Positions 15,022 to 24,956 are shown, counted from the stretch's first letter. The stretch is 64,000 bases of DNA from Clostridium sp. D33t1_170424_F3 (GCF_015667585.1 NZ_JADPEG010000001.1:58450-122449), one strand, 5' to 3'. Translations and numbers: made by a program. Notes: a model not told the origin generated them from the sequence alone.

Positions 15022-15900
15022 TTGAAAATAAAAGAATTGCTGCAAAGCGACCGGGTTACCGTATCCTGTGAAATCTTTCCACCTAAAGCTGGCGCGGACA
15101 TCAGCCGGATTGATGCGGTCGTCCAGAAAATTGCCTCTCTTCATCCGGATTTCATCAGCGTCACCTATGGCGCCGGAGGAAGCACCTCCAAACGCACTCT
15201 GGAAATCGCCACAAAAATACAGAGCACCTATCACATTCCGGCACTGGCGCATTTGACCTGCGTGTCCTCCACAAAAGAAGATATTTCCTCCATGCTTGGC
15301 ACAATGAAAGAAAGTGGGATTGAAAACATCCTGGCACTGCGCGGCGACATTCCTCAGGATTCCGATTTTCCCTCTCCGGCGCAGTATCATTACGCCAGCG
15401 AACTGATCCAGGATATCAAAGCGCAGGGGGATTTCTGCATTGGCGGAGCCTGCTACCCGGAGGGCCATGTGGAATGTGAACACAAGGAAGACGACATTGA
15501 TTTTTTAAAGCGCAAGGTCGACTGCGGCTGCGATTTTCTGACGACGCAGATGTTCTTTGACAACAATGTGCTTTACAATTTTTTATACCGTGTCCTTTCC
15601 AAGAAGATCAACGTACCAATTGTCGCGGGCGTTATGCCGGTGATCAACAGCCGGCAGATCAAGCGCTCGTGCGAGTTGTCCGGTACGGCGCTTCCCCCGC
15701 GTTTTAAGGCGATCGCCGATAAATTTTCGGACAAACCCAAAGCGATGAAACAGGCCGGAATTGCTTACGCGACGGAACAGATCATCGACCTGATTTCCAA
15801 CGGCGTCAACCATATCCACCTCTACACCATGAATAATCCGGAAATTGCCGCAGAGATTATGGGCAACCTCTCCGCCATTATCAGGGACGAGGAAGCATGA
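15022..15900 (+). CDS. metF: Methylenetetrahydrofolate reductase
   Basis: About 292 residues. TTG 15022 lies 11 bp after AAAGGA. ATG 15010 would sit on the ribosome site. It is a TIM barrel with VSCEIFPPKAG at the N-terminus (the catalytic glutamate), VTYGAGGSTSK, NILALRGDIP and TQMFFDN. It reduces 5,10-methylene-THF to 5-methyl-THF, the methyl donor for MetH two genes downstream. The stop overlaps the next start (ATGA), so metF, the reactivation protein and metH form one coupled operon. The 95-bp leader contains a GCCTGTA/TACAGGC stem (near 14936-14970) but no riboswitch that I recognise. Confidence 0.95.
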   Translation: MKIKELLQSDRVTVSCEIFPPKAGADISRIDAVVQKIASLHPDFISVTYGAGGSTSKRTLEIATKIQSTYHIPALAHLTCVSSTKEDISSMLGTMKESGIENILALRGDIPQDSDFPSPAQYHYASELIQDIKAQGDFCIGGACYPEGHVECEHKEDDIDFLKRKVDCGCDFLTTQMFFDNNVLYNFLYRVLSKKINVPIVAGVMPVINSRQIKRSCELSGTALPPRFKAIADKFSDKPKAMKQAGIAYATEQIIDLISNGVNHIHLYTMNNPEIAAEIMGNLSAIIRDEEA

Positions 15901-16541
15901 ACATCGACCGGCAGGAAGTCCTGCGATATTTGGGGTATCGTAACACTGATCCGGGCCCGGAGGTGCTGCATCACATCGCGGACTGCACGGAGGAACTGTT
16001 GCAGGTGTGCACGCCGCATCACATTTTTCACCGGGAGACTCTGCAGCTTGCCGCACCGGATACGGTGTTGTTCTCCGGAATCACCGTACACAGCAGGAGT
16101 TTATACCAGCATCTGACGGGATGTACGGAGATTATCCTCTTCGCCGCCACACTGGGGGCCCCTGTTGATCTGCGGCTGGAGCGCTGCTCCAAGCTCTCGA
16201 TGAGCCGGGCCGTGATTATGCAGGCGTGTGCGGCGTCCCTGATCGAGTCCTTCTGTGACGAATGCCAGGAACCGATTGCGTCGGAAGCCGCCGCCAAAGG
16301 GCTATATCTGCGGCCGCGTTACAGTCCCGGCTACGGGGATTTTGATATTTCGCACCAGCATGATTTTCTGGCGATTCTGGACTGTCCAAAACGCATCGGC
16401 CTGACGATGACGGACAGCTTCATGCTGGCCCCTTCCAAATCCGTGACGGCAGTAATCGGTTTAACGGCGGAACAGCAAAGCTGTCACATCGCCAAGTGTA
16501 TGACCTGCCAGGCAAAAAACTGTCCATTCAGAAAGGGTTGA
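15897..16541 (+). CDS. Stand-alone MetH reactivation (AdoMet-binding) domain protein
   Basis: 214 residues. Matches the C-terminal activation domain of cobalamin-dependent methionine synthase, with the AdoMet-binding motif RPRYSPGYGDF. In E. coli this domain is fused to MetH and remethylates oxidised cob(II)alamin using SAM and flavodoxin. Here it is a separate gene between metF and a MetH that lacks the domain. The C-terminus adds a cysteine cluster (CHIAKCMTCQAKNCPF) not needed in the fused form, possibly a metal or cluster site for the electron supply. It overlaps metF by 4 bp. Confidence 0.9.
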   Translation: MNIDRQEVLRYLGYRNTDPGPEVLHHIADCTEELLQVCTPHHIFHRETLQLAAPDTVLFSGITVHSRSLYQHLTGCTEIILFAATLGAPVDLRLERCSKLSMSRAVIMQACAASLIESFCDECQEPIASEAAAKGLYLRPRYSPGYGDFDISHQHDFLAILDCPKRIGLTMTDSFMLAPSKSVTAVIGLTAEQQSCHIAKCMTCQAKNCPFRKG

Positions 16542-16545
16542 ACCT

Positions 16546-18927
16546 ATGGGAATTTTCGATCAGTTGGGTAAACGTATGCTGTTCTTTGATGGCGCAATGG
16601 GAACCATCCTGCAGGAAAACGGGCTGGGCGCCGGAGCGTTGCCAGAGCTTTGGAATCTGCAGAGACCGGAATTGATCCAACAAATCCACCGCTCCTACCT
16701 GGAGGCCGGCGCGGATATCATAAAAACCAATACCTTTGGCGCGAACGCAGTAAAACTGCGCGGCTGTGGACATTCCGTTCAGGAAATAATAGAAAGCGCG
16801 GTAAACGCCGCAAAAAAGGCTGTGCAAGCCAATGACGGCACAGGGCTGATCGCTTTGGACATCGGCCCTACCGGAAAGCTCCTCCGGCCGCTGGGAGACC
16901 TCTCCTTTGAAGACGCATACGCGGCATTTCAGGAAGCTGCTGTCTGCGGGGAGCGCGCGGGAGCGGACCTCATCCTGATTGAGACCATGAGCGACACATA
17001 TGAAGCGAAAGCGGCACTTCTGGCAGCAAAGGAAAACACATCCCTTCCGGTCTTTGTCACCCTGATATTCGACGAACAGGGAAAGCTGTTGACCGGCGGT
17101 AATATTGCGGCTGCAACCGCAACCCTGGAAGGGTTGGGCGCCGACGCGATTGGATTCAATTGTGGCCTCGGCCCGGAACAAATCAAAGAGCTGCTGCCGC
17201 AGATGAAATCCTGCTGTTCCATCCCCATGATTGTCAATCCGAATGCAGGGCTTCCCCGCTGTGTCGACGGCAAAACGATTTTTGACGTATCGCCAAATGC
17301 ATTTGCATCATCCATGGCGGAGCTCGCTTCCATGGGGGCTTGGATCGTCGGCGGATGCTGTGGAACCACGCCAGCTCATATTGCGGCGACTGTACAGGCC
17401 TGCAGGGAAATTCCGCCCACGCCGCTGGAAGCACACGAGCTTACAGTGGTTTCTTCCTACTCGCGGGCTGTTTCATTCGGAAATCGTCCCATCCTGATCG
17501 GTGAACGCATCAATCCCACGGGAAAATCCCGTTTTAAGCAGGCTCTTCGGGAAAACGACATGGACTATATCCTGCGGGAGGGTATCGCGCAGCAGCAGAG
17601 CGGCGCGCATATTCTGGACGTCAACGTGGGTCTGCCGGAAATCAACGAGACCGAAATGATGTGCCGCGCTGTCACAGAGCTGCAAAGCATCATCGATCTT
17701 CCCCTGCAGATCGACACCGCCAGCGCAGAGACGATGGAACAGGCGATGCGGATATACAACGGAAAGCCGTTGATCAACTCCGTAAACGGCAAACAGGAGA
17801 GCATGCATGCCATTTTCCCATTGGTTAAAAAATACGGCGGCGTTGTAATCGCCCTTACGCTGGATGAAAGCGGCATTCCGGAAACGGCGGAAGGACGCTT
17901 GGCAATCGCTCAAAAAATTGTCGATACCGCCGCGTCTTATGGAATCAAGAAAAAGGACATTATTGTGGACGTGCTCGCTATGACGATCAGTGCGGGGCAA
18001 GGGGCCGCCGCCGTCACGCTGGATTCCCTGCGCCTGGTGCGTGAGCGGCTGGGGCTGTACACCTCCCTGGGCGTATCCAATATTTCCTTTGGTTTACCAC
18101 AGCGGGAAACCATTAATGCGGCGTTTTTTACAATGGCGCTGCAAAACGGTCTGAGCGCCGCTATCATTAATCCAAATTCCCAGGCGATGCGAAGGTCGTA
18201 CGACGCATATTGTGCGCTCAGCGGCTGCGATGCGCAATGTATGGACTATATTGCCCGCTATTCTCAGCAGCCTGCAGAAACAGCCCCCAAAACCGCAGCA
18301 CAGATGACATTATCGCAGGCAATTGTCAGCGGCCTGAAGGAAAGCGCGCACAGTGCGGCACAGGAGCTGCTGCAAACAAAAGAGCCGCTTGTTATCATCA
18401 GCGAGGAGCTGATTCCGGCGCTCGATCGGGTGGGGAAAGATTTTGAAAAGGGAACGCTGTTCCTCCCCCAGCTTTTAATGAGCGCAGATGCGGCAAAAGC
18501 CGCATTTGAGGTCATCCGGGCACAGATGGATTCGTCCGGTTCCGAATCGCAAGTAAAAAGGGATAAAATTGTTTTGGCAACCGTCAAGGGGGACATCCAC
18601 GACATCGGCAAGAATATCGTGAAGGTTTTGCTGGAAAACTACAGCTACGACATCATCGACCTTGGCAAAGATGTGCCGCCTGAAAAAGTAGTAGAAGCGG
18701 TAAAGGAACACCGCGTCAAGCTGGTGGGCCTCAGCGCCCTGATGACGACCACCGTGGTAAGCATGGAGGAAACCATCCGGATACTGCGGAAGGAAACGCC
18801 CTCCTGCAAAGTCATGGTCGGCGGCGCGGTGTTGACGCAGGAATATGCAGATATGATCCATGCGGACCGCTATGTGAAAGACGCGATGGATTCGGTACGC
18901 TATGCACATGAGCTCTTTGGGGAATAA
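16546..18927 (+). CDS. metH: Cobalamin-dependent methionine synthase, three-domain form
   Basis: 793 residues against ~1200 for full MetH. Domain 1 (1-290) is homocysteine methyltransferase with the zinc cysteines in GFNCG and GGCCGTTPAH. Domain 2 (~310-565) is the pterin-binding barrel (LIGERINPTGK, ILDVNVGLPE). Domain 3 (~590-793) is the B12 cap plus Rossmann domain with ATVKGDIHDIGKNIV. The fourth, AdoMet-binding domain is missing but is encoded by the gene immediately upstream. It transfers the methyl group from methyl-THF through cobalamin to homocysteine. The ATG at 16546 is 4 bp after the upstream stop. Confidence 0.96.
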   Translation: MGIFDQLGKRMLFFDGAMGTILQENGLGAGALPELWNLQRPELIQQIHRSYLEAGADIIKTNTFGANAVKLRGCGHSVQEIIESAVNAAKKAVQANDGTGLIALDIGPTGKLLRPLGDLSFEDAYAAFQEAAVCGERAGADLILIETMSDTYEAKAALLAAKENTSLPVFVTLIFDEQGKLLTGGNIAAATATLEGLGADAIGFNCGLGPEQIKELLPQMKSCCSIPMIVNPNAGLPRCVDGKTIFDVSPNAFASSMAELASMGAWIVGGCCGTTPAHIAATVQACREIPPTPLEAHELTVVSSYSRAVSFGNRPILIGERINPTGKSRFKQALRENDMDYILREGIAQQQSGAHILDVNVGLPEINETEMMCRAVTELQSIIDLPLQIDTASAETMEQAMRIYNGKPLINSVNGKQESMHAIFPLVKKYGGVVIALTLDESGIPETAEGRLAIAQKIVDTAASYGIKKKDIIVDVLAMTISAGQGAAAVTLDSLRLVRERLGLYTSLGVSNISFGLPQRETINAAFFTMALQNGLSAAIINPNSQAMRRSYDAYCALSGCDAQCMDYIARYSQQPAETAPKTAAQMTLSQAIVSGLKESAHSAAQELLQTKEPLVIISEELIPALDRVGKDFEKGTLFLPQLLMSADAAKAAFEVIRAQMDSSGSESQVKRDKIVLATVKGDIHDIGKNIVKVLLENYSYDIIDLGKDVPPEKVVEAVKEHRVKLVGLSALMTTTVVSMEETIRILRKETPSCKVMVGGAVLTQEYADMIHADRYVKDAMDSVRYAHELFGE

Positions 18928-18964
18928 ATAAAGCCGCCGGCTTCCGCCAGAGGCTTTCTATCAG

Positions 18965-18998
18965 AAAAACCGTCTGATCGGTAGATCAGGCGGTTTTT
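18965..18998. terminator. Bidirectional terminator between metH and mreB
   Basis: A 15-bp stem with one G-T pair (18965-18979 with 18984-18998), 4-nt loop, T-runs on both sides. It serves the convergent metH and mreB transcripts. Confidence 0.88.
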
Positions 18999-19009
18999 CT
19001 TTTCTCTAT

Positions 19010-20035
19010 TTAATAGGCCGCGCTTAATGGGTTTAACACACCATACGCTTTGTTTTCTATATCTTCAATGTAGGGGATTGCTTTTCCCGCCCCAAGCGCC
19101 ACGCAAATATCCGGCTCATCTGCAATGTGGACCGGCATCTTCGCCTTTTTGGAAATCAGACGGTCAAATCCGTAGAGCTGTGAAGAGCCGCCCGACAGGA
19201 TAATACCGTCCGTGTAGACGTCGCCCATCAGTTCCGGCGGCGTTTTCTCCAGCATTTCCTGTACCGTCCGGATAATGGCCATGGCAGGCTCAATCAGCGC
19301 CTCCAGCATCTCGTCGCAGGAAATGTCCGCCCACTGCGGCAGGCCCGTCATTGCGTTCCGGCCCTTGACACGGTGTTTAACCATTTCCTTGCGCGGATAC
19401 ACGCAGCCAATCGCAATTTTTACTTCCTCCGCCATGCGTTTGCCAATAATCAGGTTATACTTCCTGCGGATATATTTTATGATTGCTTCATCAAACGTAT
19501 TGCCAGCCGTTTTGATGGAGCGGGAAATTGCAATACCGCTGAGGGAAAGCACCGCCATATCCGTCGTACCGCCGCCAATATCCACAATCAGTGTTCCGTG
19601 CGGCGTTGAAATATCCACGCCCGCTCCCATCGCCGCCGCAACCGGTTCTTCGATCAGGCAGATTTTTCGCACGCCTGCGGCACTGATCACATCCACGACC
19701 GCACGCTTTTCCACCTCTGTAATCAGCGAAGGGACGCTGACCACCACGCGTGGCATAAACACCTTGCTGCCGCTGATTTTTTTAATGTAATGGCCGATCA
19801 GGTATTGCGCCATGTCAAAATTTGAAATGACGCCGTTACAGAGCGGCTGCACAACATCGATGCGGTCCGAGGTACGCCCCACCATTGCATAAGCTTCTTT
19901 GCCAATGGCAACCACTTCTTCGGTTTCCACATTAAACGCGACTGCGGAGGGCTCTTTTAAAATAATCCCTTTTCCATCCAGATAGATTTTTGTTGTGGAT
20001 GTTCCCAGGTCTATTGCAATGTCTGTTCCAAGCAT
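19010..20035 (-). CDS. mreB: Rod shape-determining protein MreB family
   Basis: 341 residues from ATG 20035 after GGAAGTG (a TTG two codons upstream is weaker). It is an actin-fold protein: phosphate-1 loop TDIAIDLGTSTTKIYLDGKG, phosphate-2 motif GTLIVDIGGGTTDMAVLS, and the adenosine motif GIILSGGSSQLYG. It forms membrane-bound filaments that guide elongation-specific wall synthesis. No mreC/mreD follows, so this is a solitary copy that could equally be Mbl or MreBH by function. Confidence 0.93.
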   Translation of the reverse strand: MLGTDIAIDLGTSTTKIYLDGKGIILKEPSAVAFNVETEEVVAIGKEAYAMVGRTSDRIDVVQPLCNGVISNFDMAQYLIGHYIKKISGSKVFMPRVVVSVPSLITEVEKRAVVDVISAAGVRKICLIEEPVAAAMGAGVDISTPHGTLIVDIGGGTTDMAVLSLSGIAISRSIKTAGNTFDEAIIKYIRRKYNLIIGKRMAEEVKIAIGCVYPRKEMVKHRVKGRNAMTGLPQWADISCDEMLEALIEPAMAIIRTVQEMLEKTPPELMGDVYTDGIILSGGSSQLYGFDRLISKKAKMPVHIADEPDICVALGAGKAIPYIEDIENKAYGVLNPLSAAY

Positions 20036-20143
20036 TAACAATCACTTCCAATCAAAATCCCATATATTCTATACCCCTACTGACTATTGTACACGAGTAG
20101 GCTTTTATTATAATGCATCCGTAAAAAGTTTTCAACAAACATC

Positions 20144-20836
20144 TTATTGCACCACGGCGATTACCGCACATAAGACAGACGCCGCTCCATGGCACAGCAG
20201 AACATCCGCACATTCCTGCAACGTCGCTCCGGTCGTCATAATGTCGTCGATCAAAAGGATCCGCTTTCCCGTTATTTCTTCGCCCGGCAGAAACCGATAC
20301 ACACCACGGACGTTCTTCGCCCTGTTCCGGCGGTCCAGCTCGTGTTGAATCCTGTTTTCTTTATACTTTTCCAGTATGACCCGATATGGCAGTTTCAAAA
20401 GCTGTGCGGCCTCTTTTGCCACCAGCGCGGACTGGTTGTAGCCCCGCGCACGCATGCGGCGTTTGGAAAGCGGCACCGCTGTTACCACATCTACCCGGCT
20501 CAAAAACTTCTGTTCCGCCAGTTCCTCACAGATTCCTTTTGCATAGACCGGCGCATGCTCCCGGCATCCGTAAAATTTAAAGCGCAGGATAGATTCCCGA
20601 ACTTTTCCCTCATAGAGATACGGCGCCACGCACCACATGGCCTTTCCGCCGGCGCTTTCATTCAAACGGCTGAGCCTGTGGACGCGCTGGACTTCCCTGG
20701 CACACGCTTCACAGATCGGACAGCCGGGATACGTCACCTCGTCACAAAACACACAGTGTGGTGGAAACAGCATATGGAGCAGCATGGAAAAGAACGACCC
20801 ATGTCCTGTTTTCTTCGCATTTTTAAAGTGTTTCAC
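20144..20836 (-). CDS. comF: ComF-family amidophosphoribosyltransferase-like protein
   Basis: 230 residues. An N-terminal zinc-ribbon with two CxxC pairs (FPPHCVFC and CPICEAC) is followed by a phosphoribosyltransferase domain ending in the PRPP loop RILLIDDIMTTGATLQEC. Family members take part in DNA uptake during competence or related DNA metabolism, often without demonstrated transferase activity. It starts 4 bp inside the end of recD2, so the two are translationally coupled, supporting a DNA-handling role. Confidence 0.92.
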   Translation of the reverse strand: MKHFKNAKKTGHGSFFSMLLHMLFPPHCVFCDEVTYPGCPICEACAREVQRVHRLSRLNESAGGKAMWCVAPYLYEGKVRESILRFKFYGCREHAPVYAKGICEELAEQKFLSRVDVVTAVPLSKRRMRARGYNQSALVAKEAAQLLKLPYRVILEKYKENRIQHELDRRNRAKNVRGVYRFLPGEEITGKRILLIDDIMTTGATLQECADVLLCHGAASVLCAVIAVVQ

Positions 20837-23064
20837 AGGATCAACCCTTGTTGCAGCTCCTCTTCACCGGTGAGGAAGGAAAGCAGCCCAGAATACCGTC
20901 TGGTTTTCCGGGCATTTGCCACCATTGCCTGTACCGTTCTCTGCGTGCCAACCAATACCAACAGGGTTTTGGCGCGCGTAATGGCAGTATAAAGCAGGTT
21001 GCGGTAACAAAGCTGCGGCGGCCCGGAAAACATGGGGATTACCACAGCCGGAAACTCGTTGCCCTGGCTTTTGTGCACCGTCATCGCATAGGCCAGCTCC
21101 AGTTCGGCCGCCGCCTCAAACTCATATAAAACCAGACGGTCGTCGTCCATCAGGACCGTGAGTACGGAAGCGTTGCGGTCAATATCATATAGAATTCCCA
21201 TATCGCCATTGAATACGCCCTCCCCCGTGGTTCCGTCCGATTTGTTCCAGGTAAGATCGTAATTGTTCTTAACCTGCATGACCTTATCGCCCTCCCGGAA
21301 CAGGACGCCGTTGATCATCGCCTCTTTTTTCTTTTTATCCGGCGGATTCAGCACCGCCTGTAACCGCCGGTTCATCTCGTTGGTGCCCAGCTCTCCCTTC
21401 CTGCCCGGGCACAGGACCTGGATGTCCGTCATGGGGGAATAGCCGTAGCTGGCGGGAAGACGGCGGTTGCACAGGTCCACAATGGTGGATGAAATCTCCT
21501 GCGCGTCGTTGAACGGAAGGAAAAAGAAATCGCTGGAATGCACGCGAAGCTCCGGCATCTCCCCGGATACGATCCGATGCGCATTGGTCACGATCAGGCT
21601 CTCCATGGACTGCCGGAAAATCTCATTCAGGCGCACCACCGGGAACCGCTCGGAAGCGATCAAATCGCCCAGGATATTGCCGGGGCCCACACTCGGCAGC
21701 TGGTCGCTGTCCCCCACCAGAATCAGACGGCAGCCCAGCGGCAAAGCCCGCAAAACCGCTTCAAAAACCGTGACGTCCACCATGGAAAGCTCGTCTATTA
21801 CCAGGACGTCGCAGTCCAGCGCGTTTTTCTCGTTGCGGGAAAAGACGGGGACGTCGTTGTCGTCCCACTCCACCTGCAGCAAACGGTGCAGTGTCTTGGC
21901 TTCTTTTCCGGTCAAATCCGCCATTCGTTTTGCCGCGCGCCCCGTGGGGGCCGCCAGCAAAACCTTTTCACCCTTCATTTCCAGAATCCGGATAATTGCG
22001 TGCAGCGTGGTTGTTTTACCCGTGCCGGGACCGCCCGTCAAAATCAGCATGCCCTTGGACAGCGCCTCTTTGATTGCCAGCTTTTGCAGCGCGGCGTATT
22101 GGATCCCGCACTCCCGTTCCATAGCGGAAACATATTGGTCGATTCCCACAATCGGCGGCGCGGGATAGCATAGCAGCATCTGCATCCGTCCCGCGATATA
22201 CACCTCTGAACGGTGCAGTTTCGGGATGAAAATAAACTCCTTGCCCTTAAGCGGCTGAGACAGCACGGAGCCGTCCTGCTTGAGCTGCTCCAGCGCCTCT
22301 TCCGTCAGGGAAACTTCCACTCCCAGCATGCCGGAAGCCGCTGTAATCAACTTTTCCGCAGGCAGGCAGGTATGTCCATTATTGACGTTGTGTTTTAAAA
22401 CAAATACAATCCCCGCGCGCAGGCGGCACAGATCATCCTGCGGACGCTCCATAGACGCCGCAATGTCGTCCACCCGGCTGAATTCAATATTTAACCCTTC
22501 TTCGCAGAGGCAGTACGGGTTTTCCTGCACGCGGTCCGCAGCCTGAGCGCCGAACTGCTTCCAGATGCGCACCGCCTCCTCCGGCGTAATGCCATAACTG
22601 CTGAAATAAAGCATCATTTCCCGGATACCGTGCGCGCGCTGAAACTCCTCTCCGATTTTCAGGGCCTTGGACTTTGTAATTCCTTTGATCGTACACAGGC
22701 GCTGCGGTTCGTTTTCCAAAATGTGCAGCGTGTTGTCCCCAAAGGTATCGACAATGCGGGCGGCAGTTGCCGCCCCCACGCCCTTGATTGCGCCGGAAGA
22801 CAGATATTTCAACATGGCGGCCGCTGTGGCCGGCTTGGAACGCTCGAACGTCTCCACCTTAAACTGCGTGCCAAAGGTGGGATGGCTGCTCCAATTGCCG
22901 ATCACGCGCAGCTCTTCGCCTGCGCTGACCCACGGCATGGTCCCCACCACGGTGACCAGCTCTTCCCCGTTGTTCATTTCCAAAACGGTATATCCATTCT
23001 TTTCATTTCGGAAGACAATCCGGTCGATCGACCCGGTCATCTCCAAAAGCGTCTCTTTATGCAT
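20833..23064 (-). CDS. recD2: ATP-dependent DNA helicase RecD2 (YrrC type)
   Basis: 743 residues from ATG 23064; a further 16 codons upstream lack family similarity. The N-terminal OB/helix-hairpin-helix region (SGAIKGVGAATAARIVDTFG) is typical of RecD2, which works without RecBC. Helicase motifs are Walker A GGPGTGKTTT, motif II VLVIDELSMVD, motif III LVGDSDQLPSVGPG, and motif VI YTAITRAKTLLVLVG, with AMTVHKSQGNEFP before it. It unwinds 5' to 3' and helps replication restart and repair. It is coupled to comF. Confidence 0.96.
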   Translation of the reverse strand: MHKETLLEMTGSIDRIVFRNEKNGYTVLEMNNGEELVTVVGTMPWVSAGEELRVIGNWSSHPTFGTQFKVETFERSKPATAAAMLKYLSSGAIKGVGAATAARIVDTFGDNTLHILENEPQRLCTIKGITKSKALKIGEEFQRAHGIREMMLYFSSYGITPEEAVRIWKQFGAQAADRVQENPYCLCEEGLNIEFSRVDDIAASMERPQDDLCRLRAGIVFVLKHNVNNGHTCLPAEKLITAASGMLGVEVSLTEEALEQLKQDGSVLSQPLKGKEFIFIPKLHRSEVYIAGRMQMLLCYPAPPIVGIDQYVSAMERECGIQYAALQKLAIKEALSKGMLILTGGPGTGKTTTLHAIIRILEMKGEKVLLAAPTGRAAKRMADLTGKEAKTLHRLLQVEWDDNDVPVFSRNEKNALDCDVLVIDELSMVDVTVFEAVLRALPLGCRLILVGDSDQLPSVGPGNILGDLIASERFPVVRLNEIFRQSMESLIVTNAHRIVSGEMPELRVHSSDFFFLPFNDAQEISSTIVDLCNRRLPASYGYSPMTDIQVLCPGRKGELGTNEMNRRLQAVLNPPDKKKKEAMINGVLFREGDKVMQVKNNYDLTWNKSDGTTGEGVFNGDMGILYDIDRNASVLTVLMDDDRLVLYEFEAAAELELAYAMTVHKSQGNEFPAVVIPMFSGPPQLCYRNLLYTAITRAKTLLVLVGTQRTVQAMVANARKTRRYSGLLSFLTGEEELQQGLIL

Positions 23065-23153
23065 CCTCAAAATCCTTCCGGCGCAGCGGGCTCCTGCCTG
23101 ATACGTCCCCATGTTTTTATAAGGTTCTCTAAAACTTTAGTATAATCGATTTT

Positions 23154-23507
23154 CTATGTATTTGCAAACTCTTGTGCGATCCTCTCCGCAGCTTCTTCTG
23201 GCTGATACAGTTCCATGCCGGGGATTTCCTCACAGATCATCGTGCAAATTTCTTTTGTTTCCTCATCCATTCCCCGGTCAATGCAGACAACTTCTTTTTC
23301 CTGTGTTCCACCGAACCACCGCAATTTTTCAACTGCATTTTTCAGCGCGATTTCTGCTTCTTCATCATGTCCTTTGAAGGAGAGTACCCAGTAAATCTTT
23401 CCGCTGTTCTTAGTGCGGAGCAGCCAGAAGAAAAAGGACCGGAACAGCTCCATGACGCCGACAATCGCCAGCAGAACCAATATAACTTTGAAAAACAGTC
23501 CCCACAT
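23154..23507 (-). CDS. Membrane-anchored small protein, unknown
   Basis: 117 residues. One N-terminal membrane segment (LFFKVILVLLAIVGVMELF) with a basic/aromatic flank is followed by a ~75-residue cytoplasmic alpha/beta domain (KIYWVLSFKGHDEEAEIAL and KEVVCIDRGMDEETKEIC). I recognise no family with confidence. It is the gene after metK on the same strand. Its ribosome site (GAGGTGAT) lies inside the 3' arm of the metK terminator, so expression could depend on read-through and be masked by the hairpin. Confidence 0.7.
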   Translation of the reverse strand: MWGLFFKVILVLLAIVGVMELFRSFFFWLLRTKNSGKIYWVLSFKGHDEEAEIALKNAVEKLRWFGGTQEKEVVCIDRGMDEETKEICTMICEEIPGMELYQPEEAAERIAQEFANT

Positions 23508-23510
23508 AAA

Positions 23511-23547
23511 AAATCACCTCACCACATTCTATGTGGCAAGGTGATTT
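23511..23547 (-). terminator. metK terminator overlapping the next ribosome site
   Basis: An outer stem of 9 bp (23511-23519 with 23539-23547) and an inner stem of 6 bp (23522-23527 with 23531-23536) are followed by TTTTTTAT. The 3' arm contains GAGGTGATT, the Shine-Dalgarno of the gene starting at 23507. Confidence 0.8.
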
Positions 23548-23573
23548 CCGCGCATGAAATTTATAAACAAACC

Positions 23574-24758
23574 TTATTGTAGCGCCGCTTTCAGCGCATC
23601 CACCTTGTCCCTCTGTTCCCAGGGCAGGTTCAGCTCTTCGCGGCCGATCTGTCCATAGTTGGCAATCTGCCGGTAAATCGGCCTGCAGAGGTCAAAATTG
23701 CGGATGATCGCCGCAGGACGCAGATCGAATACCTTGCGCACCGCATTCTCCAGCTGCTCGCTGGTATAAGCGGACGTTCCGTAGGTATCCACTGCGATGG
23801 AGATCGGATGCGCTACGCCGATCGCATAGGCCAGCTGTACCTCGCACTTTTTCGCCAGGCCCGCCGCAACGATATTTTTCGCCACATAGCGCGCCGCATA
23901 AGCGCCGGAGCGGTCCACCTTGGTCGGATCCTTGCCGGAGAACGCGCCGCCGCCGTGACGTCCATAGCCGCCGTACGTGTCCACGATGATCTTCCTGCCG
24001 GTCAAGCCCGTATCGCCAGCCGGTCCGCCTACCACAAAGCGCCCTGTGGGGTTAATATAATACTTGGTGCGCTCATCCAGCCATTTTTCCGGAATGGCTT
24101 TTTTAATCACATGTTCCAGCACATCTGCACGGATCACTTCCAGAGAAACGTCCGGGCTGTGCTGGGTAGAAAGAACAACCGTGTCGACGCGCACTGGGGC
24201 GCCGTCTTCGTATTCGATCGTCACCTGAGCCTTGCCGTCGGGACGCAGGTACGGAAATTGGCCGTTCTTCCGCACTTCGCTCAGACGCTTGCAGACCTTG
24301 TGTGCCAATGAGATCGCCAGCGGCATCAGCTCCGGCGTTTCATCGCACGCAAAACCAAACATCATCCCCTGGTCCCCCGCGCCGATCTGGTCGAACTCGT
24401 CCTGCCCTTCACCGTTTTGCACCTCATAGGACGCATTAACGCCCATTGCAATATCCGGAGACTGCACGTCGATAGACGTGATTACGCCGCAGGTATTGCC
24501 GTCAAAACCATAACGGTTGCTTTTGTATCCCACATCGATCGCCACCTCGCGCGCAATCGACGCGATGTCCACGTAACAGTCGGTGGAAATTTCCCCCATA
24601 ATGTGCAGCATCCCCGTGGTGGCGGTTACCTCACAGGCCACATGCGCCTTTGGGTCTTTCTCCAGAATTGCATCCAGAACCGCATCGGAAATCTGGTCGC
24701 ACAGCTTGTCCGGATGTCCTTCCGTCACCGATTCGGATGAAAAGAAATATTTTGCCAT
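23574..24758 (-). CDS. metK: S-adenosylmethionine synthetase
   Basis: 394 residues, usual length. N-terminal [20 protein letters not shown] carries the ATP-binding histidine and the metal aspartate follows. [13 protein letters not shown] is the central signature and [16 protein letters not shown] the P-loop-like phosphate binder. It makes SAM from methionine and ATP. A SAM-I riboswitch with its own terminator lies in the 5' leader, so SAM represses its own synthesis. Confidence 0.98.
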   Translation of the reverse strand: MAKYFFSSESVTEGHPDKLCDQISDAVLDAILEKDPKAHVACEVTATTGMLHIMGEISTDCYVDIASIAREVAIDVGYKSNRYGFDGNTCGVITSIDVQSPDIAMGVNASYEVQNGEGQDEFDQIGAGDQGMMFGFACDETPELMPLAISLAHKVCKRLSEVRKNGQFPYLRPDGKAQVTIEYEDGAPVRVDTVVLSTQHSPDVSLEVIRADVLEHVIKKAIPEKWLDERTKYYINPTGRFVVGGPAGDTGLTGRKIIVDTYGGYGRHGGGAFSGKDPTKVDRSGAYAARYVAKNIVAAGLAKKCEVQLAYAIGVAHPISIAVDTYGTSAYTSEQLENAVRKVFDLRPAAIIRNFDLCRPIYRQIANYGQIGREELNLPWEQRDKVDALKAALQ

Positions 24759-24828
24759 ACTATAAAACCTCCTGATATTCTGCCATATGTCCCAGCTGAG
24801 TTCCTAAATTGACTTCTGCATCTAAAAA

Positions 24829-24956
24829 AGCCGCCCGGAAACCGAGCGGCTTATCAGCAACCTCATCTTTCGGTTTACCCGCAGGATTTAGCACCTTGCC
24901 GTTACAGCAGGTTGCCGGACATCACAGGGCCTGTTCCCTCCGTCGCTCTTGATAAG
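24829..24956 (-). promoter_or_regulatory. SAM-I (S-box) riboswitch with terminator, upstream of metK
   Basis: On the minus strand the leader opens with CTTATCAAGAGCGACGGAGG, the S-box start, then GGCCCTGTGATGTCCGGCAACC, GCAAGGTGCTAAATCC, and closes with GATGAGGTTGCTGATAAG, pairing the P1 helix (24950-24956 with 24850-24856). A terminator (24829-24851, then six Ts) follows directly, sharing bases with P1. Bound SAM is expected to favour termination. Confidence 0.96.
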
